DNA of 15,157 nucleotides from Ectocarpus siliculosus (taxonomy: Eukaryota > Sar > Phaeophyceae > Ectocarpales > Ectocarpaceae), in the NCBI GenBank assembly GCA_000310025.1, contig FN648885.1:527964-543120 (forward strand), given 5' to 3'. The translations under genes and the position numbers were made by a program. Of this stretch, positions 12,201 to 15,157 are shown piece after piece (position 1 is the stretch's first letter; every line of letters starts with the position of its first letter). The notes below the pieces were generated by a model. It worked only from the letters and a program-made list of their open reading frames with translations, made no database searches and was not told the origin of the DNA.

Positions 12201-14931
12201 GTAAGAGCTGGGATAGTGGATGCGTAAACTGGAATGATCACAATCCACTCTGTGGTAATTTTTCTCTTTCTCTGCAAGATGGGAATAGTAAGCTCTTTCT
12301 GTCACGGTAAAATTATGTATCGTGTATCTCTGCGCTCACTCTCGTTACTTGATGAACATTCACGCCCTCTCACAGACTGCAGTAACTGAGGTAGACCTCT
12401 CTTGTTGACTTTGAAAACCCATCTAACCCCAACATACTCCCGTAATTCCTCGAACTCAAATTATTTCCCCGCGCTGCCTTGAGAGACTCTCCCCCCCAAA
12501 TGGGGTCGGTTGCAAAAGGTGTGTTTTGTTTCGTGTGGAGCACGAAGGAAAGAAACCTCGAAAACAAAGCCTTGTCAACCCGTGGCTTGCCCCTGCATTT
12601 CCAGACGCCCTCTCTACTTGCCTCGACTCCGTATTGTCCTTGCAGGCGAAGACGACGACATTCTTGGGCAACAGCTGCTGGTTGGCTCGTCGGACTGGCC
12701 TGACTTCGAGGGCGACGCCTCTTTCACGGTGCCCCCGAAAGCCATGCCGGAGCTGTACACCTTGCAGGGAGACCAGGTAACGGTTCGTACCTCTTGCTGG
12801 TTCTGTTTCTGCTGATGTTCCTCATGGACGTCGAATTTCGCGCCCAGTGACGTTTCCTCTTGGTCCGGAAGGAATGGACTGCAGTCGATGCGTGTGTGTG
12901 CCAAATCATGCCACCCGTGCATCTACCTACGAAACATATCATACGACAGGCAGGCCGAGCGAACAAGTCGGAGCGAACAAGTCGGAGCATTTGTTCGCCA
13001 GGTAGCTGCTACTACACGCATTGCTTTCATCACGTGCTCACGGCCAGTCACGTTCATCGAACTCCCCCCCCCCCCCCGACCGAAGCAAAGCATTCCACTA
13101 CTGCTACGAAACGCGGTTACATGGTTATTTTGTAATTTCCCCGTGAAACATAGCGCGGCAGGTGGGTCTCACTGCCGAAGGGATTGCGCAGGAGAGGTTG
13201 GGGAGGCTTCAAAACACCTACTCGCTAGTTCCCCGCTTTGTTTACCATGTTCAAGCACAACAAGTTTTGCGGGGAGGGTTATTGATTCACTGCATCGAAG
13301 AGAACACGGTGCTAACGAGGTTGAACATACGTGACGTTTTATCGCAACAGGCGAGTCCTACGATCGAGGAGATTGCGCAGGAGAGGCTGGAGGCCTTCAA
13401 GCTCAAGGTGCAGAAACAGGAGCGCCTGGAGAGGCTGTGGACGACACACGGCTCGTCCGCGAGAGCCAAGTGCAGCGTCTGGGCGCCAATCGTCACCCTC
13501 GGCAACATCGTACAACGAAACAAGGTGGGTACCAGTAAATCTATCGAAGAAATGCAGCGAAAATGGCAATGTAGATTGTGCAGTGCCATATCGTACCACG
13601 AAACAAGGCCGGTGCAAGTACATCCTATCGAAGCACGATGGGGACGTAAAATAGTACCAGGTAGATGGTGTAACAGAAGCGATGATGACTACGACGGGGG
13701 TGTTGTTGGTGCTTGCTGATGGGCATTCTCGAGCTCGTTGGTGGGAAGGCGGGGGTTCATCGGAAGGCGCCTTTCCAGGAACGTAGCAATGATTGACCCG
13801 TGGCCGGTTGCCGCTCCCCAAATGTGTACAATCCGGTTGTGTTGCGGATACGCTAGGGTTGAACGAGGCACGAAGCAACAGCCTCTAGGAAATATGTTGA
13901 TCGCAACTCAGGCGGGGCCTGCGAAACTGATCTTGCACGGTGGCTTCAATGACCCCTACTCCGCATATCCAACCTCGTTCCGCCCCGTATCCGTTATTTA
14001 TTTTCCGCGTTGGCCTTTTTAGGTGCGGCTGTGCCTAGGATACTACGCTCGCGGAGGCTTTTCCGGGTGGACCAGGAAGGAGCAGGACATCGAGCCGCAG
14101 TCCGTGGAGATCACCGATACAGGGAGGTGGAGGCTTCGGCACGGCAACAAGCTGGACGTGGTGTGCCAGTCCCTCTTCCCGAGGCCGATTCGCTTTAGGG
14201 AGGTCTGGAAGCAGGTGCGTGCTCTGTTGTAATATTTTGTGCGTTTGTTCGCACGGTGATTGTTGTTGTTGTTGTTGTTGTCTTTTCGTTAATGACCGTT
14301 CCCGCCTCTCTACGTATCCAGTACCTTCATTCTTTGTCTGGGAGAGGTCTGTCTTTCTGTCTGTCTGTAGGGAGAAACTTTGTGTTTCGGGTTGGCCGCG
14401 CCGACGGCGCCGATGTGTTGGGTCCAGAGCACCCACCTGAGCATGCCGCACTTGCTTCCTAATTTTATATTGGTGCCACCTCGCCCGCAGGCTGATTCAC
14501 AGTCTGCATCGCCTCTTGTTATTTATGGTGATAATGTTGTTGTCTTCACATCAATAACCACTGGTCCAACTGACTGACGCGGACGGACGCTTTCCGTGGT
14601 CACAGGCCAACTGTAACCAAAAAGGGTTCTGTACACGCTTAGAAAGAAAATGTGAGCGAACGAATTAGCACGTCTTTCTGTTTGGACCACTCCCTGTGTT
14701 TTTGATGCGTTTGACAACACACGTAAACCAAACAAGTTTGTTTGTTTTTGTTGTTCTGTTGCTCAGGCGTCCGGAGACAAAGCGCTCTTCGTCTGGCGCC
14801 CTGTCCCTCCCAGCTCGGCGTTCGTGGCTATGGGCATGGTAGTCACCACATCGGAAGAGCCCCCGTCACAGGACTCGGTGCGCTGCGTACCGAGGCGCTG
14901 GGTGATCGAGAGCACGTTCAAGCCCGTCAAG
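1..14931 (+). CDS. Giant multi-domain protein (DUF3638/DUF3645 family, helicase-like) with SH3, EF-hands and Vps62-like modules; partial, 25 exons
   Basis: Joining 25 exons at GT-AG sites gives one open frame of about 1225 codons with no internal stop; it is open at both ends. Order: helicase-like C-terminal lobe of a DUF3638/DUF3645-type protein (residues about 40-411), linker and SH3 (412-566), Glu/Gln repeat (567-596), parent-family block (597-706), EF-hand (707-774), parent-family block (775-900), EF-hand pair (901-1004), acidic segment (1005-1048), helix plus two Vps62-like modules (1049-1225). Of 25 intron phases, 16 are 0, 3 are 1 and 6 are 2. No signal peptide or membrane span is seen, so a cytosolic protein is inferred. 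From memory, family members carry an NMGEGK-like Walker A in DUF3638, which would lie upstream of this window. Fungal relatives are often named ubiquitinyl hydrolase; I see nothing here that proves that activity. Substrate and pathway are unknown. Exon borders are predictions without transcript support. Confidence 0.85.
535..698 (+). CDS. Exon E2: helicase motif III-like block (GFSGTP)
   Basis: Residues 70-123 plus two bases of codon 124. It starts after gtag and ends phase 2 before gttagc. The sequence runs from VIDYYLDTLIFPETM to LGFSGTPSDLLPLEL. This follows the parent-family pattern of a Y(F/W)L..(V/I)FP segment leading to GFSGT. GFSGTP (residues 109-114) has the form of SF2 helicase motif III (compare SAT, TATP, GFTGTP). 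This is family-level recognition from memory, not a search result. The intron after it (699-1083) holds a GTT/GTC-rich low-complexity run. Confidence 0.85.
768..842. repeat. GTT/GTC-rich low-complexity run
   Basis: Imperfect trinucleotide-like run in the intron between E2 and E3 (GTCGTTGTC, GTCGTCGTTGTT, GTTGTTGTTGTCG). Typical intron filler. Confidence 0.6.
1084..1284 (+). CDS. Exon E3: helicase-like lobe, ALIDGGALVTGM block
   Basis: Enters with one base (codon 124, Arg) and leaves phase 2 (codon 191). It encodes residues 125-190, with NTAMMVHYLTDP, then HALIDGGALVTGMTNLEVA, the latter a highly conserved block of DUF3638/DUF3645-family proteins (usually ALIDTGALITG). The family Thr is Gly here (ALIDGGA). 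The acceptor is tcgcag and the donor gtgggt. The following intron (1285-1683) shows no recognisable feature. Confidence 0.88.
1684..1853 (+). CDS. Exon E4: GVVYLDDADRKM block and first half of motif V
   Basis: Codon 191 (split, Arg) to 247, leaving phase 1. The residues are HLLTVGLDGLEGVVYLDD, then ADRKMIVTR, and then RFTFYDQVHTTG. The start at 1684 (after cgagcag) gives EVARHLL, which fits the family better than starting three bases earlier (EVASRHLL). The donor gtaagc is near consensus. GVVYLDD..RKM and FYDQVHTTGMD are diagnostic for this family. The next intron (1854-2293) contains a CGACAA hexamer repeat and nothing else recognised. Confidence 0.9.
2174..2203. repeat. CGACAA hexamer microsatellite (5 units)
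   Basis: Five tandem units, the third CGGCAA, in the intron between E4 and E5. Confidence 0.85.
2294..2418 (+). CDS. Exon E5: helicase motifs V/VI-like (GMDIKQ, DYAQGAFRMRGIGKGQ)
   Basis: Completes Gly248 with two bases and encodes 249-289, ending phase 0. MDIKQ continues the HTTG of the previous exon. AVTLGKDMTFRDYAQG is followed by AFRMRGIGKGQ (residues 276-286). The spacing of a G-x-D-I motif followed by a Q...R.RG.GKGQ motif matches motifs V and VI of SF2 helicases, where the arginines are the finger residues (here Arg278 and Arg280). This is the best-conserved part of the window. The following intron (2419-2727) holds nothing recognised. Confidence 0.92.
2728..2820 (+). CDS. Exon E6: VLVIPEVQRLI block
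   Basis: A 31-codon, phase 0-0 exon (residues 290-320) between tttgcag and gttagt. VLVIPEVQRLI follows directly on GIGKGQKVQ, as in the parent family, where a short beta strand (V.P.V) follows motif VI. The rest is a polar, Arg/Gln-rich helix. Confidence 0.88.
2821..3492 (+). other. Intron between E6 and E7 (672 nt), no gene found
   Basis: The open frames here on both strands have no conserved motif, and composition is T-rich and intron-like. The neighbouring exons join in phase 0 into a coherent family sequence (RDVRLQ then AYTPDQ), so no missing exon is needed. I see no repeat, tRNA or promoter signal. Confidence 0.6.
3493..3576 (+). CDS. Exon E7: helical block ending LNINSMRAEK
   Basis: A 28-codon, phase 0-0 exon (321-348) after ctgctag and before gtaatt. 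It encodes AYTPDQMEAQVLRDICGWL and NINSMRAEK, an alpha-helical segment. The parent family has a similar WL..NSMR.E sequence just before an N-V-W-R-K segment, which is found in the next exon. The following intron (3577-4046) shows nothing recognised. Confidence 0.85.
4047..4235 (+). CDS. Exon E8: NVWRKRAF block
   Basis: A 63-codon, phase 0-0 exon (349-411). VQWNLLMEQQASNVWRKRAF then FEQYGKD and CLDTFRERVDHNVENT: amphipathic helices with the conserved Gln-rich/NVWRK pattern. The acceptor ctccag is good; the donor is gtgcgt after VPVGL. It ends the first continuous parent-family region, and the next exons look like an insertion. Confidence 0.88.
4251..4410. repeat. Diverged direct repeat in the longest intron
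   Basis: Copies at 4251-4310 and 4365-4410 share GGAGA(A/C)AGA, a CAATCAGAG stretch and GTTTGGTCAA(T/C)CGCATG. They look like an old local duplication. Confidence 0.7.
4672..4703. repeat. CCCACA-type low-complexity run
   Basis: C/A-only stretch built of ACCC and CCCACA units within the intron between E8 and E9. Confidence 0.65.
5200..5375 (+). CDS. Exon E9: Gly/Ser-rich linker before the SH3 domain
   Basis: Residues 412-469 plus two bases of Gly470. It starts after ccgtag and ends before a strong donor, gtaggt, placed just ahead of an in-frame TAG. VLMEIRRLVMESEAAHP is a short helix; then comes a Gly/Ser/Gln-rich run and a basic TPRLLKRPSMLKRAAA. It looks disordered, with SLiM-like basic patches. 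Support comes from phase fit with the SH3 exon and GC-rich coding composition, not homology. Confidence 0.65.
5860..6014 (+). CDS. Exon E10: SH3 domain
   Basis: Completes Gly470, encodes 471-521 and one base of 522. Canonical SH3 marks: AMFDYAP (478-484, ALYDY box), DLALKVGDKVEV (489-500, RT loop and diverging turn), DDGWWSGTL (505-513, the WW of the ligand groove) and GNFPGAYM across the splice (518-525, GxFPxxYV box). SH3 domains bind Pro-rich peptides, so a recruitment or autoinhibitory role is inferred. It sits within a phase 0-0 cassette (E9-E11). The intron before it (5376-5859) shows nothing. Confidence 0.92.
6406..6539 (+). CDS. Exon E11: end of SH3 and acidic tail
   Basis: Two bases complete Gly522; residues 523-566. 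AYMREIAP supplies the last SH3 strand, which supports splicing out the 391-nt intron (6015-6405). The rest (SEVSEPALPSLGRQLG, then an E/G-rich stretch) is linker-like. It ends phase 0 at CAG/gtgata. The following intron (6540-6863) holds nothing recognised. Confidence 0.85.
6864..6917 (+). CDS. Exon E12: Glu/Gln dipeptide repeat, first part
   Basis: An 18-codon, phase 0-0 exon (567-584): ERAFEGEQVQEQEQEQEQ. It is bounded by ctcgacag and gtaatg. It joins directly to the same EQ repeat in E13. From memory, parent-family proteins often carry a Glu/Gln-rich segment at about this place, which supports it as a real micro-exon rather than chance. Confidence 0.78.
6918..7699 (+). other. Intron (782 nt) between the two Glu/Gln repeat exons
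   Basis: No conserved coding segment on either strand. The flanking exons join in phase 0 in the middle of the EQ repeat. I see no repeat family, tRNA or other element. Confidence 0.55.
7700..7900 (+). CDS. Exon E13: Glu/Gln repeat end and parent-family block
   Basis: A 67-codon, phase 0-0 exon (585-651). EQEQEQEQEKEE continues the repeat, then an acidic DDDPEEY, then VPKGWAIRDLSTPVAS and LGFYPASDFGVL. The P.GW.I..L and FYP.S.F patterns occur in the parent family after the EQ region. The acceptor is tttcag and the donor gtgaca. The following intron (7901-8374) shows only T/G-rich sequence. Confidence 0.88.
8375..8539 (+). CDS. Exon E14: VSRNHYKQSW and RRIKNVIVLMDWVPD block
   Basis: A 55-codon, phase 0-0 exon (652-706). 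HIVFPKAMHVSRNHY, then SFKTFRRIKNVIVLMDWVPD, then a Pro-rich LKPEPPPVGRQ. The LS.NH(F/Y)...W and RR.KNV.V...W.P pattern continues the parent family. The Pro-rich tail is a conceivable internal SH3 ligand (inference). The following intron (8540-8888) shows nothing recognised. Confidence 0.87.
8889..8989 (+). CDS. Exon E15: EF-hand with canonical Ca2+ loop
   Basis: Residues 707-739 and two bases of Arg740. The loop at 723-734 is DFDGDGKLGENE: acidic at 1, 3 and 5, Gly at 6, Leu at 8, Glu at 12, with flanking helices QLLKSAFSLL and FRTLLR. All key ligands are present, so Ca2+ binding is likely. It begins after a phase-0 intron. The following intron (8990-9609, 620 nt) shows no feature. Confidence 0.92.
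9610..9712 (+). CDS. Exon E16: segment after the EF-hand, possible degenerate partner
   Basis: Completes Arg740, then 741-774: ALDVDVDNPTTGRASLVAIA and KAAGVHSPFVTYQQ. The spacing allows AGVHSPFVTYQQ to be a dead EF loop paired with that of E15, but no acidic ligand remains. Ends phase 0, so E15+E16 (204 nt) form a frame-neutral unit. The following intron (9713-10260) contains a short GTGGTAC-type repeat. Confidence 0.82.
10042..10081. repeat. Short CGTGGTAC tandem-like repeat
   Basis: Three spaced copies of CGTGGTAC plus a fourth partial GGTAC, inside the intron between E16 and E17. Length and function are not remarkable. Confidence 0.55.
10261..10457 (+). CDS. Exon E17: VALSLQEAEHLRGCLH block
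   Basis: Residues 775-839 and two bases of Gly840. VRELMRTQAFIEAQQGRFVV, then ALSLQEAEHLRGCLHL, then LVRERPTTAALRLTDG. The L.L.EAE..R...H motif is a late parent-family block. The donor was placed at GG/gtgagg because this avoids the in-frame TGA and gives the phase needed by E18. The next intron is short (203 nt). Confidence 0.88.
10661..10786 (+). CDS. Exon E18: CFRFMDSDARFADRDLDMLLR block
   Basis: Completes Gly840, 841-881, and two bases of Lys882. YNEPPPYQRKVAEACFRFM, then DSDARFADRDLDMLLR. The RF.(D/N).(D/E).(H/R)F.D...LLR pattern belongs to the parent family's C-terminal end. It looks EF-like (FMDSD...DLDML) but lacks loop Gly6 and Glu12. The donor is gtacgt; the following intron is 204 nt. 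Confidence 0.87.
10991..11045 (+). CDS. Exon E19: short basic exon ending CRRRQQ
   Basis: One base completes Lys882, then 18 codons (883-900): YLREAWFVDVRACRRRQQ. The CRRRQQ ending is a recognisable parent-family motif and anchors this small exon. Flanks are ggttgcag and gtgaga. The intron after it (11046-11426) ends in an unusual AAG acceptor and holds nothing recognised. Confidence 0.85.
11427..11654 (+). CDS. Exon E20: helical region and degenerate EF-hand
   Basis: A 76-codon, phase 0-0 exon (901-976). VPVERTPVSRVFLVPDEFHL, a long helix with Arg/Glu, then DAFIAFNSSKTGALSCSEMY. The loop 949-960 (NSSKTGALSCSE) has Gly6, Leu8 and Glu12 but Asn/Ser/Thr at 1, 3 and 5, so it is weak or inactive. 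It pairs with the loop in E21 at calmodulin-like spacing. Confidence 0.88.
12116..12200 (+). CDS. Exon E21: canonical EF-hand loop
   Basis: Residues 977-1004 plus one base of 1005. The loop 985-996 (DLDCDGYVSWDE) has Asp at 1, 3 and 5, Gly6, Val8 and Glu12, with helices VHDIVRTV and FKRAFF. It is the second half of an EF pair with E20. The intron before it is 461 nt (11655-12115) and the donor is gtaaga. The following intron (12201-12645) shows nothing recognised. Confidence 0.92.
12646..12776 (+). CDS. Exon E22: acidic segment with VPPKAMPELY
   Basis: Two bases complete Ser1005, then 1006-1048: EDDDILGQQLLV, SDWPDFEGDASFTVPPKAMP and ELYTLQGDQ. Not assigned to a known domain. It lies between the EF pair and the Vps62-like region, and closes a frame-neutral E20-E22 unit (444 nt). 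Flanked by cttgcag and gtaacg. Confidence 0.8.
12957..12988. repeat. 14-base tandem repeat, two copies plus a partial third
   Basis: Two perfect copies of GAGCGAACAAGTCG followed by GAGC, in the intron between E22 and E23. Confidence 0.85.
13064..13077. repeat. Poly-C run (14)
   Basis: Homopolymer within the intron between E22 and E23; its length may be a sequencing approximation. Confidence 0.85.
13162..13205 (+). repeat. Diverged copy of the start of exon E23
   Basis: Directly after a gcggcag acceptor; translates as VGLTAEGIAQERLGRLQ, against ASPTIEEIAQERLEAFK in E23. A block of at least 16 bases (GATTGCGCAGGAGAGG) is identical. The copies are 189 bases apart, a multiple of three, with no stop between. 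Confidence 0.75.
13351..13524 (+). CDS. Exon E23: coiled helix and first Vps62-like module
   Basis: A 58-codon, phase 0-0 exon (1049-1106). IEEIAQERLEAFKLKVQKQ and ERLERLW form a charged helix. After it, SSARAKCSVWAP (1083-1094) starts a Vps62/DUF946-like module, of the sort seen at VPS13-type C-termini. The start at 13351 uses a gcaacag acceptor. A start at 13162 would add 63 in-frame codons; I prefer the shorter form because the added stretch has intron-like composition. Confidence 0.82.
13507..13633 (+). repeat. Direct repeat spanning the E23 3' end and its splice donor
   Basis: 13507-13549 (exon end, donor and early intron) recurs at 13590-13633 with a handful of differences, both ending CTATCGAAG. 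In the second copy the donor GTGGGT reads GCCGGT, so it cannot act as a GT donor. Confidence 0.8.
14023..14214 (+). CDS. Exon E24: end of module 1 (RLCLGYYA) and link to module 2
   Basis: A 64-codon, phase 0-0 exon (1107-1170) after cctttttag and before gtgcgt. VRLCLGYYARGGF, then EPQSVEITDTGRWRLR, then LFPRPIRFREVWKQ. The (R)LCLG(H/Y)YA and P.RF..VW patterns occur in large alveolate and stramenopile Vps62/VPS13-type proteins, from memory. The intron before it (13525-14022) holds a copy of the E23 3' end. Confidence 0.87.
14260..14282. repeat. TTG trinucleotide microsatellite (about 7 units)
   Basis: Perfect TTG run in the intron between E24 and E25; a short TGTC run follows at about 14348-14369. 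Confidence 0.9.
14767..14931 (+). CDS. Exon E25 (last in window): second Vps62-like module
   Basis: A 55-codon, phase 0-0 exon (1171-1225). ALFVWRPVPPSSAFVAMGM, VVTTSEEPPSQDSV and RCVPRRWV. This is the typical (I/V)WRP.PP..(F/Y)VA(L/M)G.V.T...PP....(V/M)RCV signature of the Vps62/DUF946 group. No stop occurs before the donor gtgggc, so the gene goes on. The intron before it (14215-14766) carries GTT and TGTC microsatellites. Confidence 0.9.
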
Positions 14932-15157
14932 GTGGGCAACGTTGCTAGATTTGGTGTTCTGTGGCACCCACTGCTTGATGTGTGTGTTTTTTCTCATCTC
15001 GTGCTAGTATGGTAACCTTTGCCTCTCCTTGCTGTTTGGCAATTTCGCGCTACTCGGATCATTTTTTTGTGGTAGTGTTTTTCACCATGTCGATCGGTAA
15101 GATTGACGCTACGAAAAGTCTTGTCTCGCCCCCCCCCCCCCAACCCCCCCCCCCACA
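14932..15157 (+). other. Start of the next intron, ending in poly-C
   Basis: T-rich intron sequence after the E25 donor. It runs into two C runs (13 and 11 bases) at the window edge. No exon or polyadenylation signal is seen. Confidence 0.6.
15129..15154. repeat. Two poly-C runs at the window edge
   Basis: C13, AA, C11 right before the window ends. It could be true low complexity or an assembly edge. Confidence 0.85.

Larger units (their letters stand above)
12777..13350 (+). other. Intron (574 nt) between E22 and E23 with repeats and a copy of the E23 start
   Basis: Holds a 14-base tandem repeat (12957-12988), a run of 14 C (13064-13077) and, at 13162-13205, a diverged copy of the beginning of E23 behind its own cag acceptor. 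From 13162 the frame stays open into E23, so the last 189 bases may be exon in some transcripts. Confidence 0.55.

Noticed and set aside
13762-13776. Near-palindrome GGAAGGCGCCTTTCC
   Set aside because: Short, imperfect and isolated within an intron; nothing links it to a regulatory site.
13339-13878. Long open frame on the - strand (179 codons)
   Set aside because: It lies antisense to exon E23, whose + strand reading has conserved blocks (SVWAP, family phase fit). The - product shows no motif.
1-15157. CRISPR, prophage, transposon or bacterial system
   Set aside because: No regularly spaced repeats, no transposase or integrase motifs, no inverted terminal repeats; exon-intron structure throughout indicates eukaryotic nuclear DNA.

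Overview
The window looks like nuclear DNA of a eukaryote. The best guess is a brown alga (Ectocarpus-like stramenopile). The reasons are short GC-rich exons separated by GT-AG introns of about 200-960 bases, intron ends rich in T/G and GTTGTT-type runs, and the domain content. The organism is inferred, not proven. I see no bacterial-style operon, rRNA, tRNA, CRISPR array or recognisable transposon.

Everything I can support belongs to one very large gene on the + strand that runs off both ends. I rebuilt 25 exons (E1-E25) by following conserved protein blocks and joining them at GT-AG sites with compatible phases. They give one uninterrupted reading frame of about 1225 codons (residue numbers below count from the first complete codon at base 3). 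Neither the start codon nor the stop codon is in the window. Nothing convincing is encoded on the - strand.

Layout. (1) Bases 1-4235, E1-E8: the C-terminal part of a DUF3638/DUF3645-family giant protein, of the kind often labelled 'ubiquitinyl hydrolase' in fungal annotations. This stretch reads like the second half of an SF2 helicase/SecA-type ATPase: GFSGTP resembles motif III, HTTGMDIKQ resembles motif V and DYAQGAFRMRGIGKGQ resembles motif VI. (2) Bases 5200-6539, E9-E11: a low-complexity linker, an SH3 domain and a tail, lying between two phase-0 introns as an insertable cassette. (3) Bases 6864-8539, E12-E14: a Glu/Gln repeat split by an intron, then another block of the parent family. 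(4) Bases 8889-9712, E15-E16: a canonical EF-hand loop. (5) Bases 10261-11045, E17-E19: a further parent-family block ending in a basic CRRRQQ. (6) Bases 11427-12776, E20-E22: an EF-hand pair (one degenerate loop, one canonical) and an acidic tail. (7) Bases 13351-14931, E23-E25: a helical segment and two tandem Vps62/VPS13-C-terminus-like modules built on SVWAP and FVWRP. The window ends inside the next intron, in two poly-C runs.

Taken together the gene would encode a cytoplasmic, probably Ca2+-responsive scaffold-ATPase. It joins a helicase-like motor of unclear substrate to a protein-interaction domain (SH3), Ca2+ sensors (EF-hands) and a Vps62-like module related to those on vesicle/lipid-transfer proteins. 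That combination, and partial duplications around both ends of exon E23, are the main points of interest.
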